64,000 bases of DNA from assembly GCF_021412585.1 (NCBI RefSeq), contig NZ_JAKCMI010000040.1:41175-105174 (forward strand), in the 5' to 3' direction. The position numbers and the translations under genes are program-made. Under the pieces are notes generated by a model. It was not told where the DNA came from and made no database searches. It saw only the letters and a list, made by a program, of their open reading frames with translations. Below, piece by piece: positions 1 to 8,500 of the stretch. The stretch comes from Halomonas alkalisoli. Lineage in GTDB: Bacteria; Pseudomonadota; Gammaproteobacteria; Pseudomonadales; Halomonadaceae. Positions within the stretch are counted from its first letter, which is position 1. Every line of letters begins with the position of its first letter.

Positions 1-4
1 CAAG

Positions 5-21
5 GGTACAGTTTCGGTACA
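5..21. repeat. GGTACA direct repeat pair, left
   Basis: Two GGTACA hexamers sit 11 bp apart (5-10 and 16-21), about one helical turn. The same arrangement, GGTACA-N5-GGTACA, occurs at 14003-14019 near the right edge of the island. Arm-type integrase or excisionase sites are a possible explanation, by inference only. Confidence 0.35.
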
Positions 22-52
22 GTGCCGATCCTTCAGCCCCCTGGAGACTTTC

Positions 53-197
53 ATGGCCACCATCGTCAAGACCCCCTGCCGGTAGCTGGAAAACCGTCAT
101 CCGCAAGACCGGCTGGCCCACCACGGCCAAGACCAAGACCTTCCGCTCCAAGCGTGACGCCCAAGACTGGGCACGCCGCACCCCCGCTGCCGTATGA
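53..197 (+). pseudogene. Tyrosine integrase, N-terminal remnant (frameshifted)
   Basis: The reading frame starts with ATG at 53 behind a GGAG ribosome site and reads MATIVKTP, then hits a stop after one shifted base. The next frame continues from about 76 as AGSWKTVIRKTGWPTTAKT and then TFRSKRDAQDWARRT. This pattern (short basic start, beta strands, RSKRDAQDWA) is the N-terminal arm-binding domain of phage and island integrases. Homology stops near 180 and the catalytic domain is absent, so the gene is dead. Its place at the left edge of a low-GC block, with a tRNA scar at the right edge, fits the integrase of that island. Confidence 0.6.
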
Positions 198-439
198 CCC
201 ACCCCTATGAAAACACAGCAACGAGATCACCTTCTTCGACGGTCGTGTGATGCCCCTTGCCGACTAGGTGGGCGACTCGCTGTCGAGGTTGCTTTATCAT
301 ACGAAGCCGCTTCGGCCTCTCATAGTGCTTCGCTTACCGGTTTGGTCACTATTTTAGTCGGTTGCAACCTGCTAGGGTGGCTTATGAGCGAATACGTCGA
401 TGTCAATAGCTAAAGTGACCTGGAGGTTTTCTTCTTTCC

Positions 440-499
440 ATGTCAAACTCTTTTGACCTACTGAATGGTGTCTACAGGCAATTTCGATATTATGGATAA
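440..499 (+). CDS. Possible 19-residue leader peptide of the methyltransferase operon
   Basis: ATG at 440 follows a GGAGG site (422-426, spacing 13, rather long) and the frame reads MSNSFDLLNGVYRQFRYYG before TAA at 497-499. The stop lies just inside the ATG at 492 of the methyltransferase, so ribosomes finishing this short frame would end at the next start. That arrangement suggests translational coupling, but a random short frame is not excluded. Confidence 0.3.
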   Translation: MSNSFDLLNGVYRQFRYYG

Positions 500-1883
500 A
501 TCCACTTCTCCTCTTCGTTTTGTCGACGTTTTCGCGGGGTGTGGAGGACTTGCTCTCGGCTTGCTCCAGGCTGGTTGTCAGGGAGTTTTTGCTATCGAGA
601 AGAGCCCCTTAGCATTCGAAACGTTCCGTCACAACCTGATAGATGGAGAGAAATTCCAGTTTAAATGGCCCGAGTGGCTACCCAAAGAAGCCATGTCTTG
701 TGAAGACTTATTGGAAACTTATCCTGATCAGTTGGCTGGGCTGAGGGGGAGCATAGATCTACTTGTGGGTGGTCCTCCTTGCCAAGGATTCTCTACGGCT
801 GGGCGTCGTGACCCCTCAGATCCAAGAAACCAGATGACAAGCCAGTACTTGCTTTTAATCGAAATGTTACAGCCTCGTTACCTTGTTATTGAGAACGTGG
901 CTGGAATTAATATGGGTTTCGCATCGGAAGACGATCTGTTCTCCCTTGTGCAGGAGGCGAAGCCTCCCTCCCATGCGGATTGTGTGGAAAAGTGTTTAGA
1001 GGAACTCGGTTACTCTGTTTCGCGAGGGTTGGTAAATTGCTCAGACTTCGGTGTTCCACAAAACCGTATACGATATTTGTTTCTTTGTGAGCGCAATGAG
1101 GGTGGAGAGAAACGTAATGAAAATCTCCTGAAAGAGCTGCTTGATTCGAGAAAAGATTTTTTGGCTGGAAATGATTTGCCTCACAGTCGAAAGGTTACTG
1201 CAGAAGAGGCTATTAGTGACTTGCGCACTGTCGGAAAAACTTTGCTAGATAGTTCAGATTCCAGTGCTAAAGGGTTCAAAGAGGCTGAGTACATTGCCCC
1301 TCTGGTTGAGGTTGGGTATTTAAAGTTAATGAGACAAAAGTCGGATGGTGAAGCACCGAATAGTCGTCGTTTAGCCAATCATAAAGATGAAACCGTTAAG
1401 TACTTTAGAAAAGTACAGGAAATTTGTCGGCCTGGGCGCCCGATGTCAAAAAGAGAGCGTGAACTGTTAGGTATTAAGAAGCACACTACTACGGTTTTGC
1501 ATCCTGATCTCCCGGCACCAACGGTTACAACTCTGCCTGACGATATCCTACATTATTGCGAGCCGCGTATCCTAACAGTAAGGGAAAATGCAAGGCTTCA
1601 ATCTTTTCCTGACTGGTTTTCATTTCAGGGGAAATACACTACCGGAGGAAAATTTAGGAAACATGAGTGCCCCCGCTATACTCAAGTGGGAAATGCAGTC
1701 CCCCCCCTGTTAGCAAACGCAATTGGAAGTATGCTTTTCGCAAGACACCAGAAAGCATCGGTGCACCTCGAAAAAGCTGCGAGTACAAAATCTATTCCTG
1801 GGGTTTATGAAGAAGAAAGGAAAGCTTATGATTTGGATCAAGAAGCAACTCCTTCTGAGGAATTAAGCTATATGAAGGCGTGA
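492..1883 (+). CDS. DNA (cytosine-5-)-methyltransferase
   Basis: This enzyme transfers a methyl group from SAM to C5 of cytosine. From the ATG at 492 (463 aa) the ordered motifs are clear: motif I DVFAGCGGLALG (about residues 12-23), motif IV GGPPCQGF with catalytic Cys about 97, motif VI ENV about 134, motif VIII QNRIRY, then the recognition region, motif IX RENARLQSFPDWF and motif X QVGNAVPPLLA. An in-frame ATG at 465 would add nine residues but has no ribosome site; 492 overlaps the end of a short upstream frame. It is the first gene of a five-gene operon ending in vsr. A Dcm-Vsr pair is common, but here three large ATPase or unknown genes lie between them, so the methyl mark probably protects self DNA. 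Its AT-rich codon use differs from the downstream chromosome. Confidence 0.95.
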   Translation: MDKSTSPLRFVDVFAGCGGLALGLLQAGCQGVFAIEKSPLAFETFRHNLIDGEKFQFKWPEWLPKEAMSCEDLLETYPDQLAGLRGSIDLLVGGPPCQGFSTAGRRDPSDPRNQMTSQYLLLIEMLQPRYLVIENVAGINMGFASEDDLFSLVQEAKPPSHADCVEKCLEELGYSVSRGLVNCSDFGVPQNRIRYLFLCERNEGGEKRNENLLKELLDSRKDFLAGNDLPHSRKVTAEEAISDLRTVGKTLLDSSDSSAKGFKEAEYIAPLVEVGYLKLMRQKSDGEAPNSRRLANHKDETVKYFRKVQEICRPGRPMSKRERELLGIKKHTTTVLHPDLPAPTVTTLPDDILHYCEPRILTVRENARLQSFPDWFSFQGKYTTGGKFRKHECPRYTQVGNAVPPLLANAIGSMLFARHQKASVHLEKAASTKSIPGVYEEERKAYDLDQEATPSEELSYMKA

Positions 1884-1929
1884 GCGCCGAAAAATAAAAA
1901 TAGAAAGATAAAATTAAAAAGGGGAACAG

Positions 1930-4056
1930 ATGGACAGTACAATACAGGTCGGCTCTTTATACCCAGCAGCCTTGCTAGATTGGGCTGGCCACCATTCAGG
2001 AGGGGTGAGGCGACTCTTCGACGAAAATAGTGGTCGGCCTAATAAAGATATATTGAAGACGAATTTATTGTTTAGATTAGAGGCTTGGGCAAAGGATATA
2101 GCCGGTGCCAAAGCAGGGATCCCGAGAATCTTACTCTTGGTAGGAGGGCCGGGAAACGGGAAAACAGAAGCTATCGAGTTAACAATCAATTCCTTGGATA
2201 AGGAGCTAGGCTGCAACGGAGAGCTGGTTGATGAGCTAGTCCAGCATTTCACACCTCCTCTAGGGAATGCTGTACCTAGGATCGTAAACATCGATACTAG
2301 TAAGATTACTGCGCAGAAGGGGGGCTTCGAGCTAGGAGTCGTGCAAGATGCATCTGTTACCTCTGGTCACGAAGGGAAATCGGCAGCCGAGTTGCTCGTT
2401 GAAGAGCTCGTCAATTCTTGTGATGCCCCCGCTTCGAAAATTTATTTATGTTGTGTAAATCGAGGTGTACTTGACGATGCGCTGATACATGCTCTGGACA
2501 ACAATTTGGATGTCCCAATAAGGTTGCTCTCAGCTATCACCGGCGCTGTTAGCCTAGCTCCTGATGCCCCCTCATGCTGGCCTCTAGAGAAGTACGAAGC
2601 TATTGCAGTGTGGCCAATGGATGCTGAATCCCTGCTGGTTCAGCCCGATGAAGGTGTTCAGCCTCCAGCTGCCAGACTGCTAGCTCAAGCGACAGCAGAG
2701 CATATGTGGCCTCCCCATGGCGCGTGTGCTGCCGGTAAGAACTGTCCGTTCTGCTATAGCCGCTTCCTTCTATCGCACATAGAACCAAGAGAATCCTTGT
2801 TGAGAACTCTAAGATGGTGCGAGTTGGCAAGTGGTAAACGCTGGAGCTTTCGTGATTTGTTCTCCTTGATGTCGTACTTGCTTGCTGGTCACCATCAGTC
2901 TTCGCAAGGACAGCAAACTGATCCATGTGGTTGGGCCGCGAATCTCCTAAAACTAGATGAGTCGAGCAAGACGACAAAGCGGCCAGTGCGACAACAGCTA
3001 ACTGCGATCTTTAATCTCGCGACATCTAGTTACCAGCATGCCCTGTTCCATCTTTGGGACAGTGGGGTGGCCAACTCGCTGCGTCAAGATATCAAAGAGC
3101 TTGGGCTCGACACCAGCGATGCTGATATGCGTGTATTGCGGGGGCTCCAGTATTTTCTGCAGGAACGAGCATCGCCTTACTTACCGGCGACGATAGCATC
3201 GCTAATGGAGGATTTAGCCGAACTGCTGGATCCGGCACTAGCAAACCCCGATAGCGAAGTCGCGGTCAGTGGTCGTAGCAGTGTTGTGCTGCGTGATCTT
3301 GACATAAGATTTAGTCGCTCAATCGAGAGCGGCATTGATTTTATTCGAAAATACCAGACACTATCCGCGAACGAACTTGAGTTACTCAGGCGGCTAGCCA
3401 AGGCTGACAGCCTGCTCTCCTCGCCACTCATACGTCGAAAGAAACCAACTGCAGCAAGTCGTATTCAGCGAATGTTGCGCGATTTTTCCTGTCGCCTTGT
3501 ACGGCGCAGCATCTGCACTCGCTCTGCCATTGTCGCGGATGCCGATATTCTGAAGGCATTCCAGCAGGTTGTGGAGGATAAACAAGAAAAGCGCCTATAC
3601 GAGGTCGCCCAACAGGTGAAAACCCTACTCAATAGTCGACATGGCTTCGAAGCCTCGCTCACGACTACGTTCGGACAGCCCCTGCCACCCCGCCAGCGCC
3701 AGGCTACCCTTCTTGTTCAGCCACAACCTGTCAGGCCGTTACCCCTTTCTACAAAGGGGCGGCCACATTCCCCCATTTGCTTCTTAGAGGTGGGACGCGG
3801 TCAGTCGTCCCAACCAATTGCATTGACATACGATCTCTTCAAAGCTGTGCAAGAATTGGAACGTGGGCTATCGCCTGCATCTCTTCCTCAAACGGTGGTA
3901 GCATTAATTGATACTACTAATTCGAGGCTCGCTGGCCCTATTGTGCGCGATCAAGACATACTCGCTGATGCAAGGATTAGGATCGGCGATGATGGTACGG
4001 AGATTGTCAAGTCTTGGAACGGGTTCGTATCGTTGAAGGGAAGGAGCAACGAATGA
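1930..4056 (+). CDS. P-loop ATPase of defence operon (DptF-like position)
   Basis: A 708-residue protein with a clear Walker A GGPGNGKT at residues 72-79, after a leader that resembles the N-terminus of AAA-type ATPases. A cysteine cluster CX5CX2C at 266, 272 and 275 could bind zinc. The rest is helix-rich and unrecognised. The start follows an AAAAAGGGGA ribosome site 47 bp after the methyltransferase, and the stop overlaps the next start as ATGA. Being first of three coupled genes ahead of a very large HerA-like protein, it occupies the place of DptF in DptFGH restriction modules; this is inferred from order and size, not from alignment. It probably hydrolyses ATP during sensing or activation. 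Confidence 0.75.
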   Translation: MDSTIQVGSLYPAALLDWAGHHSGGVRRLFDENSGRPNKDILKTNLLFRLEAWAKDIAGAKAGIPRILLLVGGPGNGKTEAIELTINSLDKELGCNGELVDELVQHFTPPLGNAVPRIVNIDTSKITAQKGGFELGVVQDASVTSGHEGKSAAELLVEELVNSCDAPASKIYLCCVNRGVLDDALIHALDNNLDVPIRLLSAITGAVSLAPDAPSCWPLEKYEAIAVWPMDAESLLVQPDEGVQPPAARLLAQATAEHMWPPHGACAAGKNCPFCYSRFLLSHIEPRESLLRTLRWCELASGKRWSFRDLFSLMSYLLAGHHQSSQGQQTDPCGWAANLLKLDESSKTTKRPVRQQLTAIFNLATSSYQHALFHLWDSGVANSLRQDIKELGLDTSDADMRVLRGLQYFLQERASPYLPATIASLMEDLAELLDPALANPDSEVAVSGRSSVVLRDLDIRFSRSIESGIDFIRKYQTLSANELELLRRLAKADSLLSSPLIRRKKPTAASRIQRMLRDFSCRLVRRSICTRSAIVADADILKAFQQVVEDKQEKRLYEVAQQVKTLLNSRHGFEASLTTTFGQPLPPRQRQATLLVQPQPVRPLPLSTKGRPHSPICFLEVGRGQSSQPIALTYDLFKAVQELERGLSPASLPQTVVALIDTTNSRLAGPIVRDQDILADARIRIGDDGTEIVKSWNGFVSLKGRSNE

Positions 4057-5591
4057 CTCTCGCTGATTTCGAACAAGCCCCGTGGAAGCGTGAAAACACC
4101 CATGCCAGGTACAAGCAGTCAGCACTTTCAATCAGCCCAGCCCCTGAATATGCAAGTTCGGAAATATTAGTTGCATCGCTCTATCGTACCGTTGGGTTCA
4201 AAGAAGTTAGCGAGGGTGGTATCCCGCAAGCTGGGCGTGAGCTAGATAGAAAAATCCAGAAACTTCGGGACAAGCCTTCGAAGGCCCCTGAAGGCATTAC
4301 TGTCGACGTGAGTACATGGAGTGCCGTTCTGCACGGCATACTAGAAAGTCCCAAGCTACCCAATCAATCGTCCAAGCGCTTCCTCCAAGTGACCCCGCTC
4401 GTTCCTGGAACAGCGCTCTTCTCTGGCTCGGCTCGCCTGTCTAACAACTCATGGCCCGCAGGTAGCCTCGTGCGCCGAATGGTCTCTCTTGGTTCGAAGG
4501 ACAAAGATGCGGCTCAGTCGCTATGGAAAGATCTTTTCTTGGCCTTGAGCGTGGACGAAGGCGACGATGTCTTTGCCCGGTGGCTTGAGAAGGAAACCTA
4601 TTCATGGGGGGCGCCTCAGAAGTGGGAGCTAGTACCAATCCCCGAGTCCGAGTCTATATCATTGGCAGAAGAGGACTTCAAGCATGTCCCTTTCCTTCCA
4701 GCCCGGCAATTTTCGAAAGACCTGCGTGCTATTATCCAGGCCAAGGATGCCATGACCCGCCGCCAATGGACCAGCTTGCTAGAGGCAGTGCTCCGTCTAG
4801 CAAGTGTGTCGCATGTAACTTGGCTCTGTGATGTTCAAGTTAGAATCTGGCGATGCCTGTCTGACGCTCTTGACATGAATGGTCCAAAAGGCGCCAACGA
4901 TACCAGGCAGGCTCTTTTTCCCACTTCCGCACAGTATATGACGTACGGTGGCAAGGCTCTGCCTGGGCTTAAGCACAGGGCTTCCGGCTACCTCGCAGCA
5001 CGCCTGGGCATAAACACTGTTCTTTGGTCTTTAGATAAGGTAGGTTCACCCTATGAAGGGAACCTATCTTCCAGTCAGGGAATTGCCTCACTGTGTCAGC
5101 ATATTCGCGATAACCACACCGCCCTTGTCAATCTCAATGTACGACAAAAAATCGTAGACATTCGCGAGCGCGAGGCTCGGGCCCTGAACTGCAAGAAGGG
5201 AATAGGGGCGAATTTGCACGAGTTCGCTCGCCATGCCCTTGGGCAGCGCCGATCTGCTATACCCCTACTCAGGGGCTACGATCAAGGCTATATACTCAAG
5301 CAGAAAGGCAAAGGCCCATCCAGTCCGTGGATAGTATCCCTTGGGCCAGTCGCTGTTCTTGCTCTGGTGCATTGTGCATTGGCCGGCATGGGTGGACCGC
5401 GTTCGATACATCGACTGGGCCAGCATCTAGCCGCCTATGGTATTGCTATTGATCGCCACGACATCGCAAGTAACGATCTGGGTCATCAACTCCGGATGCT
5501 TGGGCTGGTGCTTGATAGCCCGGATGCCGAAAGCGGCATGTTGTTGCTGCCACCCTTTCCTGTAACCCAGGCTATGGATAACGCACGATGA
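4053..5591 (+). CDS. Unknown protein of defence operon (DptG-like position)
   Basis: I do not recognise this 512-residue soluble protein. I chose ATG at 4053 because it overlaps the upstream stop as ATGA and follows AAGGAG; a TTG at 4014 in the same frame is less likely. No catalytic motif is visible. The C-terminal 80 residues (RSIHRLGQHLAAYGIAIDRH, then a hydrophobic LGLVL segment) read like a winged-helix domain, which would suit a DNA- or partner-binding role. The stop again overlaps the next start as ATGA, so it is probably made in a fixed ratio with its neighbours. Its position between ATPase and HerA-like protein parallels DptG, by inference. Confidence 0.7.
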   Translation: MTLADFEQAPWKRENTHARYKQSALSISPAPEYASSEILVASLYRTVGFKEVSEGGIPQAGRELDRKIQKLRDKPSKAPEGITVDVSTWSAVLHGILESPKLPNQSSKRFLQVTPLVPGTALFSGSARLSNNSWPAGSLVRRMVSLGSKDKDAAQSLWKDLFLALSVDEGDDVFARWLEKETYSWGAPQKWELVPIPESESISLAEEDFKHVPFLPARQFSKDLRAIIQAKDAMTRRQWTSLLEAVLRLASVSHVTWLCDVQVRIWRCLSDALDMNGPKGANDTRQALFPTSAQYMTYGGKALPGLKHRASGYLAARLGINTVLWSLDKVGSPYEGNLSSSQGIASLCQHIRDNHTALVNLNVRQKIVDIREREARALNCKKGIGANLHEFARHALGQRRSAIPLLRGYDQGYILKQKGKGPSSPWIVSLGPVAVLALVHCALAGMGGPRSIHRLGQHLAAYGIAIDRHDIASNDLGHQLRMLGLVLDSPDAESGMLLLPPFPVTQAMDNAR

Positions 5592-8500
5592 ATATGTTGG
5601 TACGCACGCTCGCCGATATCGTTAAGGAAAGGGTATTGGATGCAACTAAAGGACGCAGTGGCGCCAGGCTCGAGTCCCGCTTTATTTTCCATGGCCCCCC
5701 GCTTGTCCTTCTCGAAGCCGTCTTTGAGGAATTAGTAAGCAACGGTGGCATACAGGTCCCGCAAGGCCCGAATGACATGCATGCATCCCTGCCTGTCATA
5801 CTGCAGCTTCCTTCTGGCGTCAGGTCAGGAGGCAATCCGGGCATAGGCACATCTGGCAGGTGTGATGAAAACCACCTGCTTCATATTCGCAACGACCCAC
5901 ATAGCCCCAGCTTTGTGGCACTTGTGCCACCAGGACAACATAACAACAAATCAGTAGCCTCGACGACAGAGGAGTTCGGTATGCACTCCTCGAGCAATAC
6001 GGGACATGCGACCTTCGAAGAATGGTGGAACGATGGGTTTATTCAGCAACTAGTATCCCGTGGCTTGAAAGCAGCCGGATTAGAAGAAGAGTTAGGAGGG
6101 GCCATTCAGCTTGTGGAGCGTGCAGCTGAGGCTTTCGATGAAATGGACCGGGATGAAGGGAGCCGCAACGCAGCTTGGCGCCTATTGGCTCGCATCTACT
6201 CCATTCCTGATGAGCAATCGGGACTGTCTGCTGGATCGGCGCTTGCCCTTGCATGCGGTGTCCCTCCTATGCAAGAAGGGGGTATCTCGCCCAAGCTGCA
6301 GCTCGATATTCTTGCAAAAATTGCTGACGAATTAGCAGACGGCTTCAAGACAGGTGTTGACCGTATCGCTGTTGATTCGTCGGACTCGGTCAAGCAGGCT
6401 CTTGCTGGGTTTCTCGAACATATACAGAAAAGTTGCGACGTGACCACAGCCTTTGAGCACGCCACGCAAGCCTTCTACGTACCAACAGATGCCCCCATGC
6501 TCACGGCACCTCCTGCGTGGTGGGAGACGTTGACAGCTGAGTGCTGGACTGAGCTGCTTTCCGAAGAGCCCGATGAGGCGGCTGGTGCTATCTCTATAAC
6601 CTGTGCTAACGCCATCCTTCCGGTTGTTCGTAACATGCCAGCGATAGTAAGTGACGAGGTAGTGCTTACGGTATCCCTAGACGATGATCAAGAAGGTCGG
6701 TCAGTCGAGGCCCTCCTTACCGGTGGATCGTACGGCAAAACCGGGATGCAATTATTGATCAGTAGCGCTACTACTTCACTTCATGATACCCCTCCTATCA
6801 GTGGGCATAGGACACCACTCACTTACAAAGTAGACTCTGCTGGTCTCAAGCCGGCGAAGGCGAGAGTCATTTCACTTGCCTACTGGACCCCATCAATCCT
6901 CGTCACCTGCAGGATGGCCAACAAATTTTCCCCGCCAAGGAAGCCACGCAAGGCCAGAACCAGAACAGGGCCAGAGTGGGAGTCCTCGATTTCACTACCT
7001 GGTTCGGGACGTTACGAATTGCTTCTACTTACCTCCCCAGGCACAAGCATTATTGAAGCTGTCGGCGTATCTGACGATGCTACCGAGACTGATCTGGAGG
7101 GTCCTGAGACACTTGCGGTTCATGAGGTGCGTAGCGGCGAGTACCAGTTAGAAATAGTGGCTGATGGTAAGTATCAACTCGATGTGACCTTTCAACCTCC
7201 TGAGCGTGAGAAAGAGACCTGCAGGATTTACATTACTTGTGAGGATGCGAGAGAAGAGGGGTGTCGGAGCGAATTCGAAAGGCTCATCAAGCGAAACCGA
7301 CAGCATTTGGAAAAATTCGATACTAAGGCTGTGGTCCAGCTGGATCGTCATGCCCGTTCCTCCAGCCTGCAGTCATGGATCCTCGACGAGTACAATGTTG
7401 CCAAGTCATTCATTCCCCTTATCTTGGCGGATGACTATGCGACCCACTGGGCACCGCCCGACTGGGATGCGCCTAATGGTCCCATCCTGTCCGAAGCCCG
7501 CTTTCTGCACGATCCAAGGCCCGAGGCTGGATTGTTCAACCCACCGCAAGGGTTCGTTGAGGCGAGGCGGGCCATCGCCGAACGGGTCAGGAAGAGTACC
7601 GAGGATCAATCAGGTCTAGTCGAGTCGGCCCCGCTTGGGAAATGGCTAGCACGTGACGAGGACTTCCGCGCGCTCGTTGAGGCATACCTCGACGCCTACA
7701 CGGCATGGCTGGCATCCGACCGGGATGTTGCCTGCTGGGTGGACGCCATAGCTGTGTGCTCGCGAGAGGCAGGTGGCCGTACCCTTGCGCGGGTGCCGGA
7801 TGCCATCATCCTATCCCCATTGCACCCCTTGCGCCTCGCATGGCATTGTCTCGCACAGCAAGTGCTCCATGATGAAGTGGAAGGGAGCGATCCTCGTCCC
7901 TGCCCCGCAGCCAGTATTTTGGATCCCGGTAGCGTTCCTGATCTACTGACGATATCTCTCCAATCTCCAGGGGGAATACAAGGTATCGATCGTGTGGATT
8001 TCCTTTCTATCGAATGCAACTCGGACTATTGGTCGGTACTGTGGAACGGGTCACGCCTGGGCGGGATCGCCGAAAGATCGCGGCAGCCCCCCTTTGATAA
8101 CACGTTTGGCCTGGTTGTTGGAGGTATATCAAGCGGCTTCAGTCCAGCCCAAGTCGGTCGCGCACTTGAGGACGTAACCGATCTACTTGCCGCAAAATCC
8201 ATTGTCAGTCTGGCTATCTCCAGTGCAGGAGGTACTACCGACGCTTGCAACGAGGGGCTGACTAGCTGGTGTACCAAGCGATTGGGGTACAATGAGAAGA
8301 CTGCGATACGACACGGAGTAGGCCCTAGAATTCTGGAAGTCTACGACACCCGACCGTCCGGATCACGCCCCGACCAGGCCACTTTAGCTAACCTATCCGA
8401 AGATACCGCCAATCAAGTTCGTTGGTTTGAGAGGCAACCCACAGGCGCGATACCAGACCTTGGCATAATCGCTCAGTTGGACTCTGCCCAGCCCGAGTCG

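Noticed and set aside
207..413. 68-codon plus-strand frame before the methyltransferase
   Set aside because: No ribosome site and no coding pattern; possibly part of the decayed integrase end (frame EITFFDGRVMPLAD at about 220-265), too weak to call.
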